A stretch of 26,646 nt of DNA, from the NCBI GenBank assembly GCA_000436915.1, contig HF994193.1, positions 1 to 26,646 of the forward strand. Direction: 5' to 3'. Shown here piece after piece: positions 15,233-24,837 of the stretch. This DNA comes from Prevotella sp. CAG:1092 (lineage in GTDB: Bacteria > Bacteroidota > Bacteroidia > Bacteroidales > Bacteroidaceae). Each line of letters opens with the position of its first letter. Within the stretch, counting starts at the first letter, position 1. Both the position numbers and the translations under genes were made by a program. Under the pieces are notes generated by a model. It ran no database searches. It was not told the DNA's origin and saw only the letters and a list, made by a program, of their open reading frames with translations.

Positions 15233-16636
15233 ATGACAAAGAAATGTATCCTTTTCCTGATCTTACTACTACTCTTGCCTGTGGCATCGATGTGGGGATA
15301 TAAGATGCAGAAGATTTACATCACCCACAGTGGGAAGCAGCGCAGTATGCTCGTTTATACACCAGACAAGCTGCCAGATAACAGTCCGCTTTTTATTACC
15401 ACGCACGGTATGGGTGGAAGTTCTGAGAATCAGGCAGAGCATGACCTGATGTATGAGCTTGTTGATACGGCCAAGTTCGTGATGTGCTATCCGAATGCCG
15501 ATGGCGACTATTGGGACATAAGTGGCACTAACGACCAGAACTTCATCATAAAGGTGATAGACGAGTGCGCCCAACGCTTTAAGATAAATCGCAATCGGGT
15601 TTATTGGTCTGGATTCTCAATGGGGTCCATGCTGTTGTTCCATTGTATGCCAAACATGCTTGACAAGATTGCAGCTTTCGCTCCTACGAGTGGAATTCAG
15701 TTCAGTGAAAGTCCTTGGACTAAATGCACCAAGAAGGTTAATGTTATGGAATGCATTGCCTACAACGACAATGCATTCACTTACAGTAAATATAATATCC
15801 GGGGATACATGGAAAACTTCGGTATCATGAACAAGTACACCAAGAACGATACCATAACGGGCTATAGGACAAAGAATGGTACGTCATGGTTTGATGGTGA
15901 CCGTGAAATATGGATTAACGAGGATACTGGCCACGAAGTAGTGCTCTACTCATATCGCTATAGTGGAAATGGTTCGCACACACCTGTAGCAGAGAATTCG
16001 TATGAGATATGGAACTTCTGCAAGCGATTCCAGCTGGGACCTAATATGATTGTTGGTCCGACGCTTGAGGAAGCTATTGCTTCATTCAAAGATGCCTTCG
16101 CCGTGGCAAATGATATCTACAACAATACCACCGATGATAAATATTCAACTGCAGAGCTGCTCCGTACGGAACTGAAGGAGCAAATAGATAAATACAATGG
16201 GTTCGAGTCTGCTGACTCTTCTGCTTATTTGGCACCAACCCGTAATCTCACAGAAGCTGCCAACGCACTGACTGTAAGAAAGACCAACCTTGACAACTAC
16301 TATGCTGCAAGAGAACGCGTGAAGACACTCATAGATCAGTATGCTGATAATCCTGCATGCAACACACGTCCATATTATCTGCGTATGGTTACACTGTATG
16401 ACTTCTATGATCTATCGCAGCAGAATATGACTAATGACAGCAAACTGGAAACAGCGGCAAAGACGCTCAACGAAACTGCCGATATGTTTGAGAGTGAGTT
16501 GGAATTCAGCTTGTCAGTCAGAGAGATAAATACATCATCCGACAGTAGGAATATTCCACACTACGACATCTCAGGCCGTCGTGCAACTGGAAGCGGACTG
16601 CGTATTGTGAGGGGAAAGAAGATTTATGTAAAGTAG
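15233..16636 (+). CDS. Secreted CE1 / PHB-depolymerase-like esterase (putative feruloyl or acetyl-xylan esterase)
   Basis: This 467-residue exported alpha/beta-hydrolase has a signal peptide at residues 1-22 (KKCILFLILLLLLPVASMWG). The hydrolase domain spans about 27-268. It has an oxyanion-loop HGMGGSS (59-64), the nucleophile elbow GFSMGS with S129, a candidate acid in YNDNAFTY (D179) and a catalytic His in GNGSHTP (H249). This is the pattern of PHB-depolymerase/CE1 esterases that remove ferulate or acetate from xylan. Residues about 270-430 are helical, and the end (HYDISGRRATGSG, then RIVRGKKIYVK) is a Prevotella-type C-terminal tail. It is first in an operon with the genes at 16683 and 19697, whose GH115 partner supports a xylan substrate. 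The exact ester is not determined by sequence alone. Confidence 0.78.
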   Translation: MTKKCILFLILLLLLPVASMWGYKMQKIYITHSGKQRSMLVYTPDKLPDNSPLFITTHGMGGSSENQAEHDLMYELVDTAKFVMCYPNADGDYWDISGTNDQNFIIKVIDECAQRFKINRNRVYWSGFSMGSMLLFHCMPNMLDKIAAFAPTSGIQFSESPWTKCTKKVNVMECIAYNDNAFTYSKYNIRGYMENFGIMNKYTKNDTITGYRTKNGTSWFDGDREIWINEDTGHEVVLYSYRYSGNGSHTPVAENSYEIWNFCKRFQLGPNMIVGPTLEEAIASFKDAFAVANDIYNNTTDDKYSTAELLRTELKEQIDKYNGFESADSSAYLAPTRNLTEAANALTVRKTNLDNYYAARERVKTLIDQYADNPACNTRPYYLRMVTLYDFYDLSQQNMTNDSKLETAAKTLNETADMFESELEFSLSVREINTSSDSRNIPHYDISGRRATGSGLRIVRGKKIYVK

Positions 16637-16682
16637 GCGAAACCTTTGCAAAAACATATCAAACATAAAAACAATATCTACG

Positions 16683-19600
16683 ATGAAACATTTAAAACTT
16701 ATACTTGCAGCAATACTCCTGATTACCGCATCGAATAGATTGTCTGCTGAAGTTAAATCTTTCGAAGGAGATGCAGACAATTCGTGGACAGCCACTGCCA
16801 GCGATGCCTGTGATAATGGCTCAACGATATCCTTCGATGGTATGATGATGACGATTGGTGCTGCCAACGATGGTGTAAACTGGACATGGCATGCGGGCAA
16901 TGGTGGCCTGCTGCCATCGCAGATGCCGTCAACCGGAGGTAATGCCGGAACTCTCATCACGTCGTTTTCTGAGACAGCTCCTTTTGGCCCACTGCCTACT
17001 CACGGTGCCTTCCTAAAGATAGAACCGTCTTCTGTGGGAAAAGTAACTATACGCGGACTTGCATCAAGAAACACGGCACAGCCGCTGATTTTCGTAACCA
17101 CTCACAGGTCAGACCCCTCAACCATCCTTGCTGTGAAGATAACAGCATGGGATGCAAACGTTAGTCAGTGGGAATACGATGTTGACAATCTCCATACGTA
17201 TTATTTCTTCCAATTGTCATACCCCGGACAGTTGTCGTCATATCGTTTCACACTGAAAGGTGCCTCGTACGAGAAAACAGGTGAGGGTATCAACAATACC
17301 CCCGATAAACATAAGGTGGGATACCTCTATAATGGTAATCTGAACACTGACCGCGGTTATCAGTTCCTCGTGTCACAGAACTTGAATGATGTGACGCCTG
17401 TTGAGGCTAATAAAGAATTCACAACAGAAGATTTCTCTGCTTTTGAGACTATTGTGATAAGTTCCACAGTGACCAACAGCGATGCCATAGCATCTCTAGG
17501 TGAAGTTCGTCCGTTCGTGCCTATGCTTAATCTCAATCCTGATATCTATGAGAAGTGGGGATACGGCAAGATGGTTAACTCTGGCATAAACTTCGCAACA
17601 GTACTCAATCCCGCACATGCACTTTTCAAGGAACTGAATCTTGTCGAAGATCCCAATTCAGATGAAAAATCCTACGTGTTGCCTCTCTGCAGTTATCTCT
17701 CTTTCAAAGGTTTGCAATTAAGTGGCATCTTTGCTGATGATCCGGTGTTGGCTGTTGCTTATCAGAATAAGGAAATCGTGGCGATCCATACCCATAACCT
17801 CACTCATAATGGATACATATACCTCCCATATACACAAGACTTACTTGCCGATGCTGTGACACCGGGCATTATAAATAACGCAATAAGTATTCTTTGCAGT
17901 TCGAAGGGTCTGCCTGAACCAGCGCCGACTCCTGAGTTCTTGCTCGAATACGCCTATAAGTCAACGATAGTGACTATAATCGATGCTGCTCAAGGTGTGG
18001 ATATCTTCTATACCCTTGACGGTTCGGAACCTACGGAGTCAAGTACCCGTTACACAGGTCCCTTTGCAGTAAGTGAAAACGTTACTGTGAAGGCAGTGGC
18101 ATGTGGAGAGGGCTTTGTCATGAGTAATACCGGAGTGAAGGATGTCGATATCCGACAGGTATGTCATTTGCCGGTGTTCAACACTGAACATGAGAATGGA
18201 CGTAGCATCGTGACTATCAGTACAGAAATTCCCGGTGCCCGAATTTACTACAATTATAAAGGTGACTCTGTTGTAAGTCTGAGCTCTCTTTACACGGGAC
18301 CTGTTGTATGCACGAGCAACCGCACCATCTATGCCTTCCAGACATACGACGGATATATAACATCAAAACTGGCTTCGGAAAATGTCAGTGTTGATAATCC
18401 TCATATACGCATTGATATATTGTCGCAGATGGATGCAAATAAGAATGAGTACTTTGAATGCACAAACGCTGATGATTTTGATGCCAAAAACGGTTGGAGT
18501 GTACACTCATGCGGTCAACGCATCACATGGTTGGATGCTAATCCGACACTTAAGTATGGTGATGCCAGCAACTTCAATCCAGAGACCGTTGAGGATGAAA
18601 ACATTTATCTGCCAGCAACAAATGGACTGCTGGACCTGGGCAAAAGGAATATATCGGCCTCTGCCAACGCAAAGATTCAGTCAACAACGGCATTCGCAGG
18701 GCCATTTGATGTAGTAATGTATATTGCCAATAACAATGGTAATGAATTGTTCAGTGAGGTTGTACGTTCGGAATGGACAGCAACAAGTACCGACGGTTGC
18801 AATATGGGCACTTTGCTTCCAATTGAAGGAGCGAAGGTAACGCTTGGCTCGTCAGAAGACAATACATGCAACTGGACATGGCATGCGGGCAATGCTGGTC
18901 TGCTGCCTTCACAAATGCCCTCTGTTGATGGCACTGCGGAAACGCTTATCACATCATTTTCGGAAGAGGCTCCTTATGGTAACTTGCCATCGCACGGCGC
19001 ATTCCTGAAGATAGAGCCTGCGAAAGCTGGTTCGGTGACTATAAGCGGTAAGGCTTCGGCGAGTGCGGACCAGCCTCTGATATTCGTAACATGCGAGAAG
19101 AATGCCCCGGACATTATAGTGTCAGCAAAGATTACGGCATGGAATGCAGACGAAAGCAGCTGGACATATAATGTCGATGAAGATCATGTATATTATTTCT
19201 TCCAACAGGCATATCCTGAGAAGCTGACAGCTTACCGTTTTACTCTGCGTGGTGTGTTGTTTGAGAGCGTCAGTGATGATGATACATCTTCAAAAGATGG
19301 TGATGCCATAGTGCCTCAGGTGGCAGTCGAAGTTGCAGCAAGTAGTGCTGCTGATGCAGAATGGACACAGTTGGGCGATGTTATTGAGTTGCCTAAGACT
19401 GGCGGTCTGTATAGAATGAGCGTTCGCAGTTATGAGGGTACGGAACCGGTATTCGTCCGTACACGAATTGTGAACGACGCTATGCATGCAGGTTTCCTAA
19501 ATATATATGTTACATATGAAGGTGAAGAGTCAAGACGAATACTTGGGCAGGACCCAGTAGGCATTGACAATGTGGAACTGAAGATATGTCGTTCGGCAGG

Positions 19601-19700
19601 TATCTATAGTGTGAATGGTGTTCGCTTGAGCAAATTGCAGCGCGGATTGAACATTGTGGTATCTTCTGAGGGAAAGGTTAAAGTTGTTAGGTTATTATGA
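16683..19700 (+). CDS. Large secreted multidomain protein with two copies of an unrecognised module
   Basis: This 1005-residue exported protein has a signal peptide at residues 1-22. Its order is module 1 (about 23-198), a possible flavodoxin/ThuA-like domain (about 205-412, starting KVGYLYNGNLNTDRGYQFLV), and two CHB_HEX_C-type beta-sandwich repeats (about 418-490 and 495-570; DIFYTLDGSEPTESSTRYTG and ARIYYNYKGD). Module 2 comes next (about 690-865), then a beta-rich segment and a Prevotella-type tail (IYSVNGVRLSKLQRGLNIVV). The modules share NWTWHAGN, LLPSQMPS, LITSFS and HGAFLKI, and a third copy begins the next protein. No catalytic motif was identified. It probably binds polysaccharide at the cell surface or supports the neighbouring enzymes. 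The stop overlaps the next start by 4 bp, so production is coupled. Confidence 0.75.
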   Translation: MKHLKLILAAILLITASNRLSAEVKSFEGDADNSWTATASDACDNGSTISFDGMMMTIGAANDGVNWTWHAGNGGLLPSQMPSTGGNAGTLITSFSETAPFGPLPTHGAFLKIEPSSVGKVTIRGLASRNTAQPLIFVTTHRSDPSTILAVKITAWDANVSQWEYDVDNLHTYYFFQLSYPGQLSSYRFTLKGASYEKTGEGINNTPDKHKVGYLYNGNLNTDRGYQFLVSQNLNDVTPVEANKEFTTEDFSAFETIVISSTVTNSDAIASLGEVRPFVPMLNLNPDIYEKWGYGKMVNSGINFATVLNPAHALFKELNLVEDPNSDEKSYVLPLCSYLSFKGLQLSGIFADDPVLAVAYQNKEIVAIHTHNLTHNGYIYLPYTQDLLADAVTPGIINNAISILCSSKGLPEPAPTPEFLLEYAYKSTIVTIIDAAQGVDIFYTLDGSEPTESSTRYTGPFAVSENVTVKAVACGEGFVMSNTGVKDVDIRQVCHLPVFNTEHENGRSIVTISTEIPGARIYYNYKGDSVVSLSSLYTGPVVCTSNRTIYAFQTYDGYITSKLASENVSVDNPHIRIDILSQMDANKNEYFECTNADDFDAKNGWSVHSCGQRITWLDANPTLKYGDASNFNPETVEDENIYLPATNGLLDLGKRNISASANAKIQSTTAFAGPFDVVMYIANNNGNELFSEVVRSEWTATSTDGCNMGTLLPIEGAKVTLGSSEDNTCNWTWHAGNAGLLPSQMPSVDGTAETLITSFSEEAPYGNLPSHGAFLKIEPAKAGSVTISGKASASADQPLIFVTCEKNAPDIIVSAKITAWNADESSWTYNVDEDHVYYFFQQAYPEKLTAYRFTLRGVLFESVSDDDTSSKDGDAIVPQVAVEVAASSAADAEWTQLGDVIELPKTGGLYRMSVRSYEGTEPVFVRTRIVNDAMHAGFLNIYVTYEGEESRRILGQDPVGIDNVELKICRSAGIYSVNGVRLSKLQRGLNIVVSSEGKVKVVRLL

Positions 19701-22700
19701 AGAATTTGAGATATATTGTTATTCTGTTAATGGTGATTGCTGGTACGATACATTTACCGGCAGCGATAGTAGAGTTTGGTAGTGATACACAGACATCGTG
19801 GACTGCATCGGCAGGCGATGAATGCGGTAGTGGCTCGACGGTAAGGCTGAATGGTGTTGTTGCTACATTGGGTTCTGCTGCAGACGATGCTGTAAACTGG
19901 ACATGGCATGCGGGCAACCAAGGTCTGCTGCCGGCGCAGATGCCTTCAACGGATGGCACGACAGAGGGGCTGATCACGTCATTTTCGGCCACAGCTCCAT
20001 TCGGACCTGTTCCGACCCACGGGGCATTCGTGATGATAAAGCCGACAAAGGCCGGCGCCGTCATCATCAGTGGCAAGGCCTCTGCAAATGCAACGCAGCC
20101 AATAGTATTCCTGACGTGTGACAAGAATGATCCTTCGACGATCATCTCTGCCAAGATAATGGCTTGGGATGCTGCGACAACAGAGTGGACACAGGAGGTG
20201 GATGCAGACCATGTGTACTACTTCTTCCAAGTCGCGTATCCCGGTAAGCTCACGGCGTATCGTTTTACATTGCGTGGCATAGCATTTGATGATAATCCGA
20301 CGCAGAAGATAACGGTTTATACTATCGGTGACTCAACAATGGCAAATAAGTCAGAGGGCAGCACGGAGCGTGGCTGGGGCATGCTGTTGCCATGGTTTGT
20401 TGATGCATCGAAGGCTGCTGTGAGCAACCATGCGGTTAATGGTCGCAGTACACTTAGTTTTATTAAAGAAGGACGATGGGATACGGTGTGTAGTGCTCTG
20501 AAAGAGGGGGACTTCGTTCTTATTCAGTTTGGGCACAACGACGAGAAAACCGATGGCTCGCTGCATACAGATCCGCAAACGACGTTCAAACAGTATCTCA
20601 CACGCTTTATCAATGATACACGCAGTAAGGGAGCTACTCCTGTGCTGCTTACCCCTATCGTGCGCAGAATCTTTGGTAGTGACGGAAATATCGAGAGTGA
20701 ACATGTGGCATACGCAGAGGCAATGCGTGAACTGGCTTCGGAACTCTGTGTCCAGCTAATTGACATGGAGACGTTAAGCAGTCAGTATGAGAATGTCGCT
20801 GGTGTGGAAGGCTCGCGCGCTCTTCACGAATACTTACCAGGCAAGGAGATAGACAATACGCATCTTTGTCAGTTTGGAGCATACATCACTGCCCGTTGCG
20901 TGGCTGAGCAGATAGCCATGAACAATGACATAGGCATACCAGTCAATGCTAATCCGCAGACGTTGGCAGGAGCATACTCCTCAACTCTTGACTATGCCCG
21001 CCATGCTTTCAGCTTGATTTATCCCGACGAGACGGTTCCCAACACGTTGTCGGCGCTTGATGCCAAGGTCAGAAGATTGAGAAAGGAGGCACGTCAGGCA
21101 CTTGTCACAGCAGAGAAACCTGCTGATGCCACGTTTGCTGTTACCAATCATGCTTTCACGGAAGGCGACTGCTGGTATAATGCAATTCAGGCTACTTGCC
21201 CTATGGGATGGAAGGTGGATAAAGGCGCAGACTATACGGAGATGAGCCAGACCATCACTGATATGCCTGAGGGCACATACGAAGTGTCGGTCAGTGGGGC
21301 AGAGGTTAAAGGAACGTGTGAAATGATTGATGGCAAGCTGATCATCAGACTGCGTGGCGAGAACGGTTGGAACACACAACTTGCAGATGTGCGACTCGCC
21401 ATTACCGAAGCACACGAGACTGGTGAGAGTGTATCAGCGATAAAAATTGTGGACAACAAGGATGACGGAACCCTGACCATAGCCGATAATGAGCATATCG
21501 CACCTATTGTATTTGATAAAACCGACCATAGCGTTGTGGGCATAGCAGCCAAGGCACTCTGTGGCGATGTGAAGATGATCACAAACCTTCAGCCGACAGT
21601 TGGTAACGAACTGACGGCAGGTACTACTCCTATCATAGTAGGAACTCTCGGTGGAAGCATATTCATAGATGATCTTGCTAAGATCGGGAAACTTGATGTT
21701 GCCGCTATAGAAGGTAAGTGGGAGGCTTATACGCTTCAGGTAGTCAGCAATCCTGCGGAAGGCATAGAGAAGGCGTTGGTAATTGCTGGCAGTACACCTA
21801 GAGGAACGGCATATGGTGTCTTTGAACTGTCGCGTATGATGGGGGTATCACCATGGGTGTGGTGGGCTGATGTAAGGCCTGCATCACGCAGTGCGCTTTA
21901 TGCTACGGAAGGAATACTTAACGTTGACGAGCCTTCTGTCCGCTTCCGTGGAATATTTATCAATGACGAGGACTGGGGATTGGAGCCTTGGGCTGCATCG
22001 AATATGGATACTGATATCAAGAATATAGGTCCACGGACATACGAGAAAATATTTGAGTTGCTGTTGCGCTTGCGTGCCAACATTATGTGGCCAGCTATGC
22101 ATCCATGCAGCATTGCTTTCTGGAAAATAGAAGAAAATCCACAATTGGCGGCGCAGTATGATATTGTTCTCGGTTCGAGTCACTGCGAACCTATGCTTCG
22201 CAATAATGTGGGCGAATGGACTGCAGGCAGTTCGGCGTATAACTATGCAACGAATCCATCCGGTGTTCAGGAATACTGGCGTCAGCGTGTGGTGGAAAGT
22301 AAGAATCAGGATGTGATGTACACGCTGGGAATGCGTGGTGTCCACGATGGAGCAATACAGGGATACAGTGGCGCGGGCAATATTGCTACCGGACTGTCGG
22401 AGATTATTTCCTTCCAGCGCAGTCTCATTCATGATATTGTTAACGAGGATGTGACGCTGGTGCCACAGACATTCATTCCGTATAAGGAGGTTCTGGATGC
22501 TTACAATGCAGGTTTGAAGGTGCCTGACGATGTAACGTTGACATGGGTTGACGATAATCACGGTTTCATACGCCAGATGCCTACCGATGCAGAGCAGGCT
22601 CGTTCCGGCTCTAACGGCATATACTACCATATCAGTTACTGGGGATCGCCGCAGGATTATCTCTGGCTTTCTTCCATCGGCCCGTCGCAAATCAGTTATG

Positions 22701-24559
22701 AGTTGACGCGTGGTTATCAGCAGGGAATACAGCGCCTGTGGATTATCAACGTGGGAGACATCAAGCCTGCTGAGGCAGAATTGGAGTTCTGTATGGACTT
22801 GGCATGGGACATACAAGCATGGGGACCTGTCAAAGCAGCAAGATGGAGCCGCGAATGGGCTGCAAAAACTTTCGGAAATAATGTGGCGGACGAGATTGGG
22901 GCAATAAAACAGGAGTATTACCGATTGGCAGCAGCTGGCAAACCGGAGCATGTCTCGTTTGTCACTTATACTAACGAAGAGATAAACCAACGTATTGCTG
23001 ACTATAAGGCTATTGCCGACCGCGTAGAGGCTGTGAGGGGATGTATTCGTGCTGATTTGCAAGATGCTTTCTTCCAACTTGTGGAATATCCTGTGATGGG
23101 GGCCTACCTGATGAATGTTAAGCATCTTCGAGCACGACAAAGTTTCACAGAGGCAGGCGCAGGACATGGTGTAACAGCGCTGCAATATGCTGCAGAAGCT
23201 ACTGACGCATATAATGAGATTCAGGCGCTGACAAAGAAATACAATACGGAGATTGCTGGCGGAAAGTGGAATAAAATCATGAGTGCTGCACCACGTGGAC
23301 AGGCTTCGTTCAGTAAGCCTGCCGTTGCTACTGCTGCAGATGTCAGCCCTGTTGAGGTTGATATTCAGGAAGCTAGATACATCACCGTGCCTGCTGCCTC
23401 CTACACCAGTTCCAGCATGTCTGTAAGGTGTATTGACGGTCTTGGTATGCAGTCAAAGGCTGTGTGCGTATGGCCTATGGATCTTACCTGTTACAGCCGG
23501 CCCACTGATGCTCCTTACGTGGAGTATTCATTACCTGTCAAGACTGGTGAGAATACCATAACACTTCACTTCCTGCCTACATTCCCACTACATGCCGGAT
23601 GGACGCTGCGATATGCTACTCAGTTTGTTGATACACAGGCATCACCATCGGTTTTCAGCATTGCAACGACTGCAACATCCAGTGTGTGGAGCCAGAACGT
23701 GCTGCGTGGATGGTCTACAGGAAAGAGCCTTTCCTATGAGGCAACTACCGATGAGATCGTAAAACTGCGGGTTTACCTTATGGATCCGGGTATTGCTCTG
23801 TGTGAAATAGCCATAGAACAGCCTGCTGATGCCACTCTGACCGAGAAGTATATGGTGAATGCAGACTTTGAATTGTCGGAGAAAGGGGTAGTGAATACTG
23901 GTGGCGCTACGGTGCGGGGCGTACCTTATGGATGGAGTACGAACAAGGATTTCCCTGGCAACTCACGTGGCATTAACAGTGATGGTGCGAACAAGCATGG
24001 CGACAACTCTTGCTGGTTCTATAACAAACCAATGCCAAGTGACTTTGAACTCTATCAGGTTATCAGTAATTTGGAACCAGGGCACTATCGTCTCAGTTGT
24101 CGTCTGGGGTGTAAATCAGGTTTCCTGGGAACTTTGAGAATGTTTGCAGACCAAAATGTGCAGTATTTTGGCAAGGAGTCAGACTATGCCGCAAGTGTGT
24201 TTACCCAGGGAGAACATAACACCTTCGCTGCTCATGCTGGAACATCCGACTATAACACGCTGCAGAATATGTATGTAGACTTTGATGTTACCAGTGCTTC
24301 TGATGTACGTGTTGGTATTCGTACCGGCAATAAGATGGCAAGTGGCGGCACAGACAACTCTGGTGAGACTGGTACCTTCCGTGTAGATTATTTCCAACTC
24401 TATTATCTTGGCAATGTTGAGAATGGAATTAGTTCTCCTGTCTATCAATTGCCTGGTAAAACCATCCCGTACAGCCTATCTGGTTATCCGGTAGCAAACC
24501 CACAGAATGGTATTTACGTAATAAATGGGCGTAAAGTGGTGATAAATAAGGGAGAGTAA
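19697..24559 (+). CDS. Fusion enzyme: unknown module, CE12-like SGNH esterase, GH115 alpha-glucuronidase, C-terminal binding domain
   Basis: This 1620-residue secreted enzyme removes side groups from glucuronoxylan (inferred). The signal peptide is residues 1-22, and module copy 3 (about 23-198) matches those of the previous protein. The SGNH esterase (about 205-410) has block I YTIGDSTMA, NAVNGRSTLSF-like AVNGRSTLSF, IQFGHNDE and the catalytic D-x-x-H in DNTHLCQFG; this is the rhamnogalacturonan/xylan acetylesterase (CE12) pattern. GH115 spans about 530-1200, with GVSPWVWWADV, RFRGIFINDEDWGLEPWA (from about 748) and NIMWPAMHPC. A GH115 C-terminal beta domain follows (about 1230-1380). A jelly-roll-like domain (about 1385-1575, from NADFELSEKG) and a Prevotella-type tail (SLSGYPVANPQNGIYVINGR) end the protein. 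GH115 enzymes release (4-O-methyl)glucuronic acid from xylan. Having both activities in one chain would deacetylate and deglucuronidate the same chain together. Confidence 0.88.
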   Translation: MKNLRYIVILLMVIAGTIHLPAAIVEFGSDTQTSWTASAGDECGSGSTVRLNGVVATLGSAADDAVNWTWHAGNQGLLPAQMPSTDGTTEGLITSFSATAPFGPVPTHGAFVMIKPTKAGAVIISGKASANATQPIVFLTCDKNDPSTIISAKIMAWDAATTEWTQEVDADHVYYFFQVAYPGKLTAYRFTLRGIAFDDNPTQKITVYTIGDSTMANKSEGSTERGWGMLLPWFVDASKAAVSNHAVNGRSTLSFIKEGRWDTVCSALKEGDFVLIQFGHNDEKTDGSLHTDPQTTFKQYLTRFINDTRSKGATPVLLTPIVRRIFGSDGNIESEHVAYAEAMRELASELCVQLIDMETLSSQYENVAGVEGSRALHEYLPGKEIDNTHLCQFGAYITARCVAEQIAMNNDIGIPVNANPQTLAGAYSSTLDYARHAFSLIYPDETVPNTLSALDAKVRRLRKEARQALVTAEKPADATFAVTNHAFTEGDCWYNAIQATCPMGWKVDKGADYTEMSQTITDMPEGTYEVSVSGAEVKGTCEMIDGKLIIRLRGENGWNTQLADVRLAITEAHETGESVSAIKIVDNKDDGTLTIADNEHIAPIVFDKTDHSVVGIAAKALCGDVKMITNLQPTVGNELTAGTTPIIVGTLGGSIFIDDLAKIGKLDVAAIEGKWEAYTLQVVSNPAEGIEKALVIAGSTPRGTAYGVFELSRMMGVSPWVWWADVRPASRSALYATEGILNVDEPSVRFRGIFINDEDWGLEPWAASNMDTDIKNIGPRTYEKIFELLLRLRANIMWPAMHPCSIAFWKIEENPQLAAQYDIVLGSSHCEPMLRNNVGEWTAGSSAYNYATNPSGVQEYWRQRVVESKNQDVMYTLGMRGVHDGAIQGYSGAGNIATGLSEIISFQRSLIHDIVNEDVTLVPQTFIPYKEVLDAYNAGLKVPDDVTLTWVDDNHGFIRQMPTDAEQARSGSNGIYYHISYWGSPQDYLWLSSIGPSQISYELTRGYQQGIQRLWIINVGDIKPAEAELEFCMDLAWDIQAWGPVKAARWSREWAAKTFGNNVADEIGAIKQEYYRLAAAGKPEHVSFVTYTNEEINQRIADYKAIADRVEAVRGCIRADLQDAFFQLVEYPVMGAYLMNVKHLRARQSFTEAGAGHGVTALQYAAEATDAYNEIQALTKKYNTEIAGGKWNKIMSAAPRGQASFSKPAVATAADVSPVEVDIQEARYITVPAASYTSSSMSVRCIDGLGMQSKAVCVWPMDLTCYSRPTDAPYVEYSLPVKTGENTITLHFLPTFPLHAGWTLRYATQFVDTQASPSVFSIATTATSSVWSQNVLRGWSTGKSLSYEATTDEIVKLRVYLMDPGIALCEIAIEQPADATLTEKYMVNADFELSEKGVVNTGGATVRGVPYGWSTNKDFPGNSRGINSDGANKHGDNSCWFYNKPMPSDFELYQVISNLEPGHYRLSCRLGCKSGFLGTLRMFADQNVQYFGKESDYAASVFTQGEHNTFAAHAGTSDYNTLQNMYVDFDVTSASDVRVGIRTGNKMASGGTDNSGETGTFRVDYFQLYYLGNVENGISSPVYQLPGKTIPYSLSGYPVANPQNGIYVINGRKVVINKGE

Positions 24560-24597
24560 GAGTAATCTACAGGCTACCTGTTGTTATAACGCTGTTT

Positions 24598-24683
24598 AAG
24601 GACTAAGGACTAAGGTTTAGACTATAGCCCTTAGTCCTTAGCCCTTAGTCCTTAGCCCTTAGTCCTTCGCCCTTAGTCCTTTG
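24598..24683 (+). repeat. 14-bp tandem repeat (four units) with an inverted arm
   Basis: Four consecutive units of CCCTTAGTCCTTAG fill 24628-24683; the last two differ at their 3' ends (TTCG, TTTG). An inverted arm, AAGGACTAAGGACTAAGG (24598-24615), precedes them and can pair with the units in several registers across a loop of about 12 nt. The array lies 38 nt after the GH115 stop and may act as a slippery terminator hairpin or a simple expanding repeat. Confidence 0.75.
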
Positions 24684-24756
24684 ACCTTTATATGAAATTA
24701 ATATTAAAGAATGCCGTTTTTGGTTTAATATTAATGTCTTTATCATCTTTTTTTCT

Positions 24757-24764
24757 TATCTTTG
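24757..24764 (+). promoter_or_regulatory. -7 box upstream of the GlsB/ZIP genes
   Basis: TATCTTTG matches TAnnTTTG exactly. No good TTTG is found at -33. The predicted transcript would start near 24771 and carry an about 80-nt leader. Confidence 0.55.
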
Positions 24765-24770
24765 CACGGG

Positions 24771-24837
24771 TACGCTGCCTATAATGGTGGCAGTAGCTTA
24801 TAGGTAGAGCCTTTTGAAGGCTTGTGTTTGAATTTTT
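24771..24837 (+). promoter_or_regulatory. Structured 5' leader with competing hairpins
   Basis: CTGCCTATAA (24775-24784) can pair with TTATAGGTAG (24798-24807), 10 bp with one G-U. The first five bases can instead pair with GGCAG (24789-24793). A second perfect stem AGCCTT/AAGGCT (24808-24813 with 24817-24822) is followed by a T-rich stretch ending TTTTT. The layout resembles an attenuator or riboregulator for the genes at 24851 and 25078. No known riboswitch class is recognised. Confidence 0.35.

Noticed and set aside
21884..23185. 433-codon minus-strand open frame inside the GH115 gene
   Set aside because: It is antisense to a clearly conserved enzyme and its Cys/Ser/His-rich translation has no recognisable pattern; it is a shadow of the codon bias of the real gene.
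24598..24683. CRISPR array or telomere-like sequence
   Set aside because: The units are 14 bp, directly adjacent without spacers, and no cas genes are nearby; it is a simple tandem repeat.
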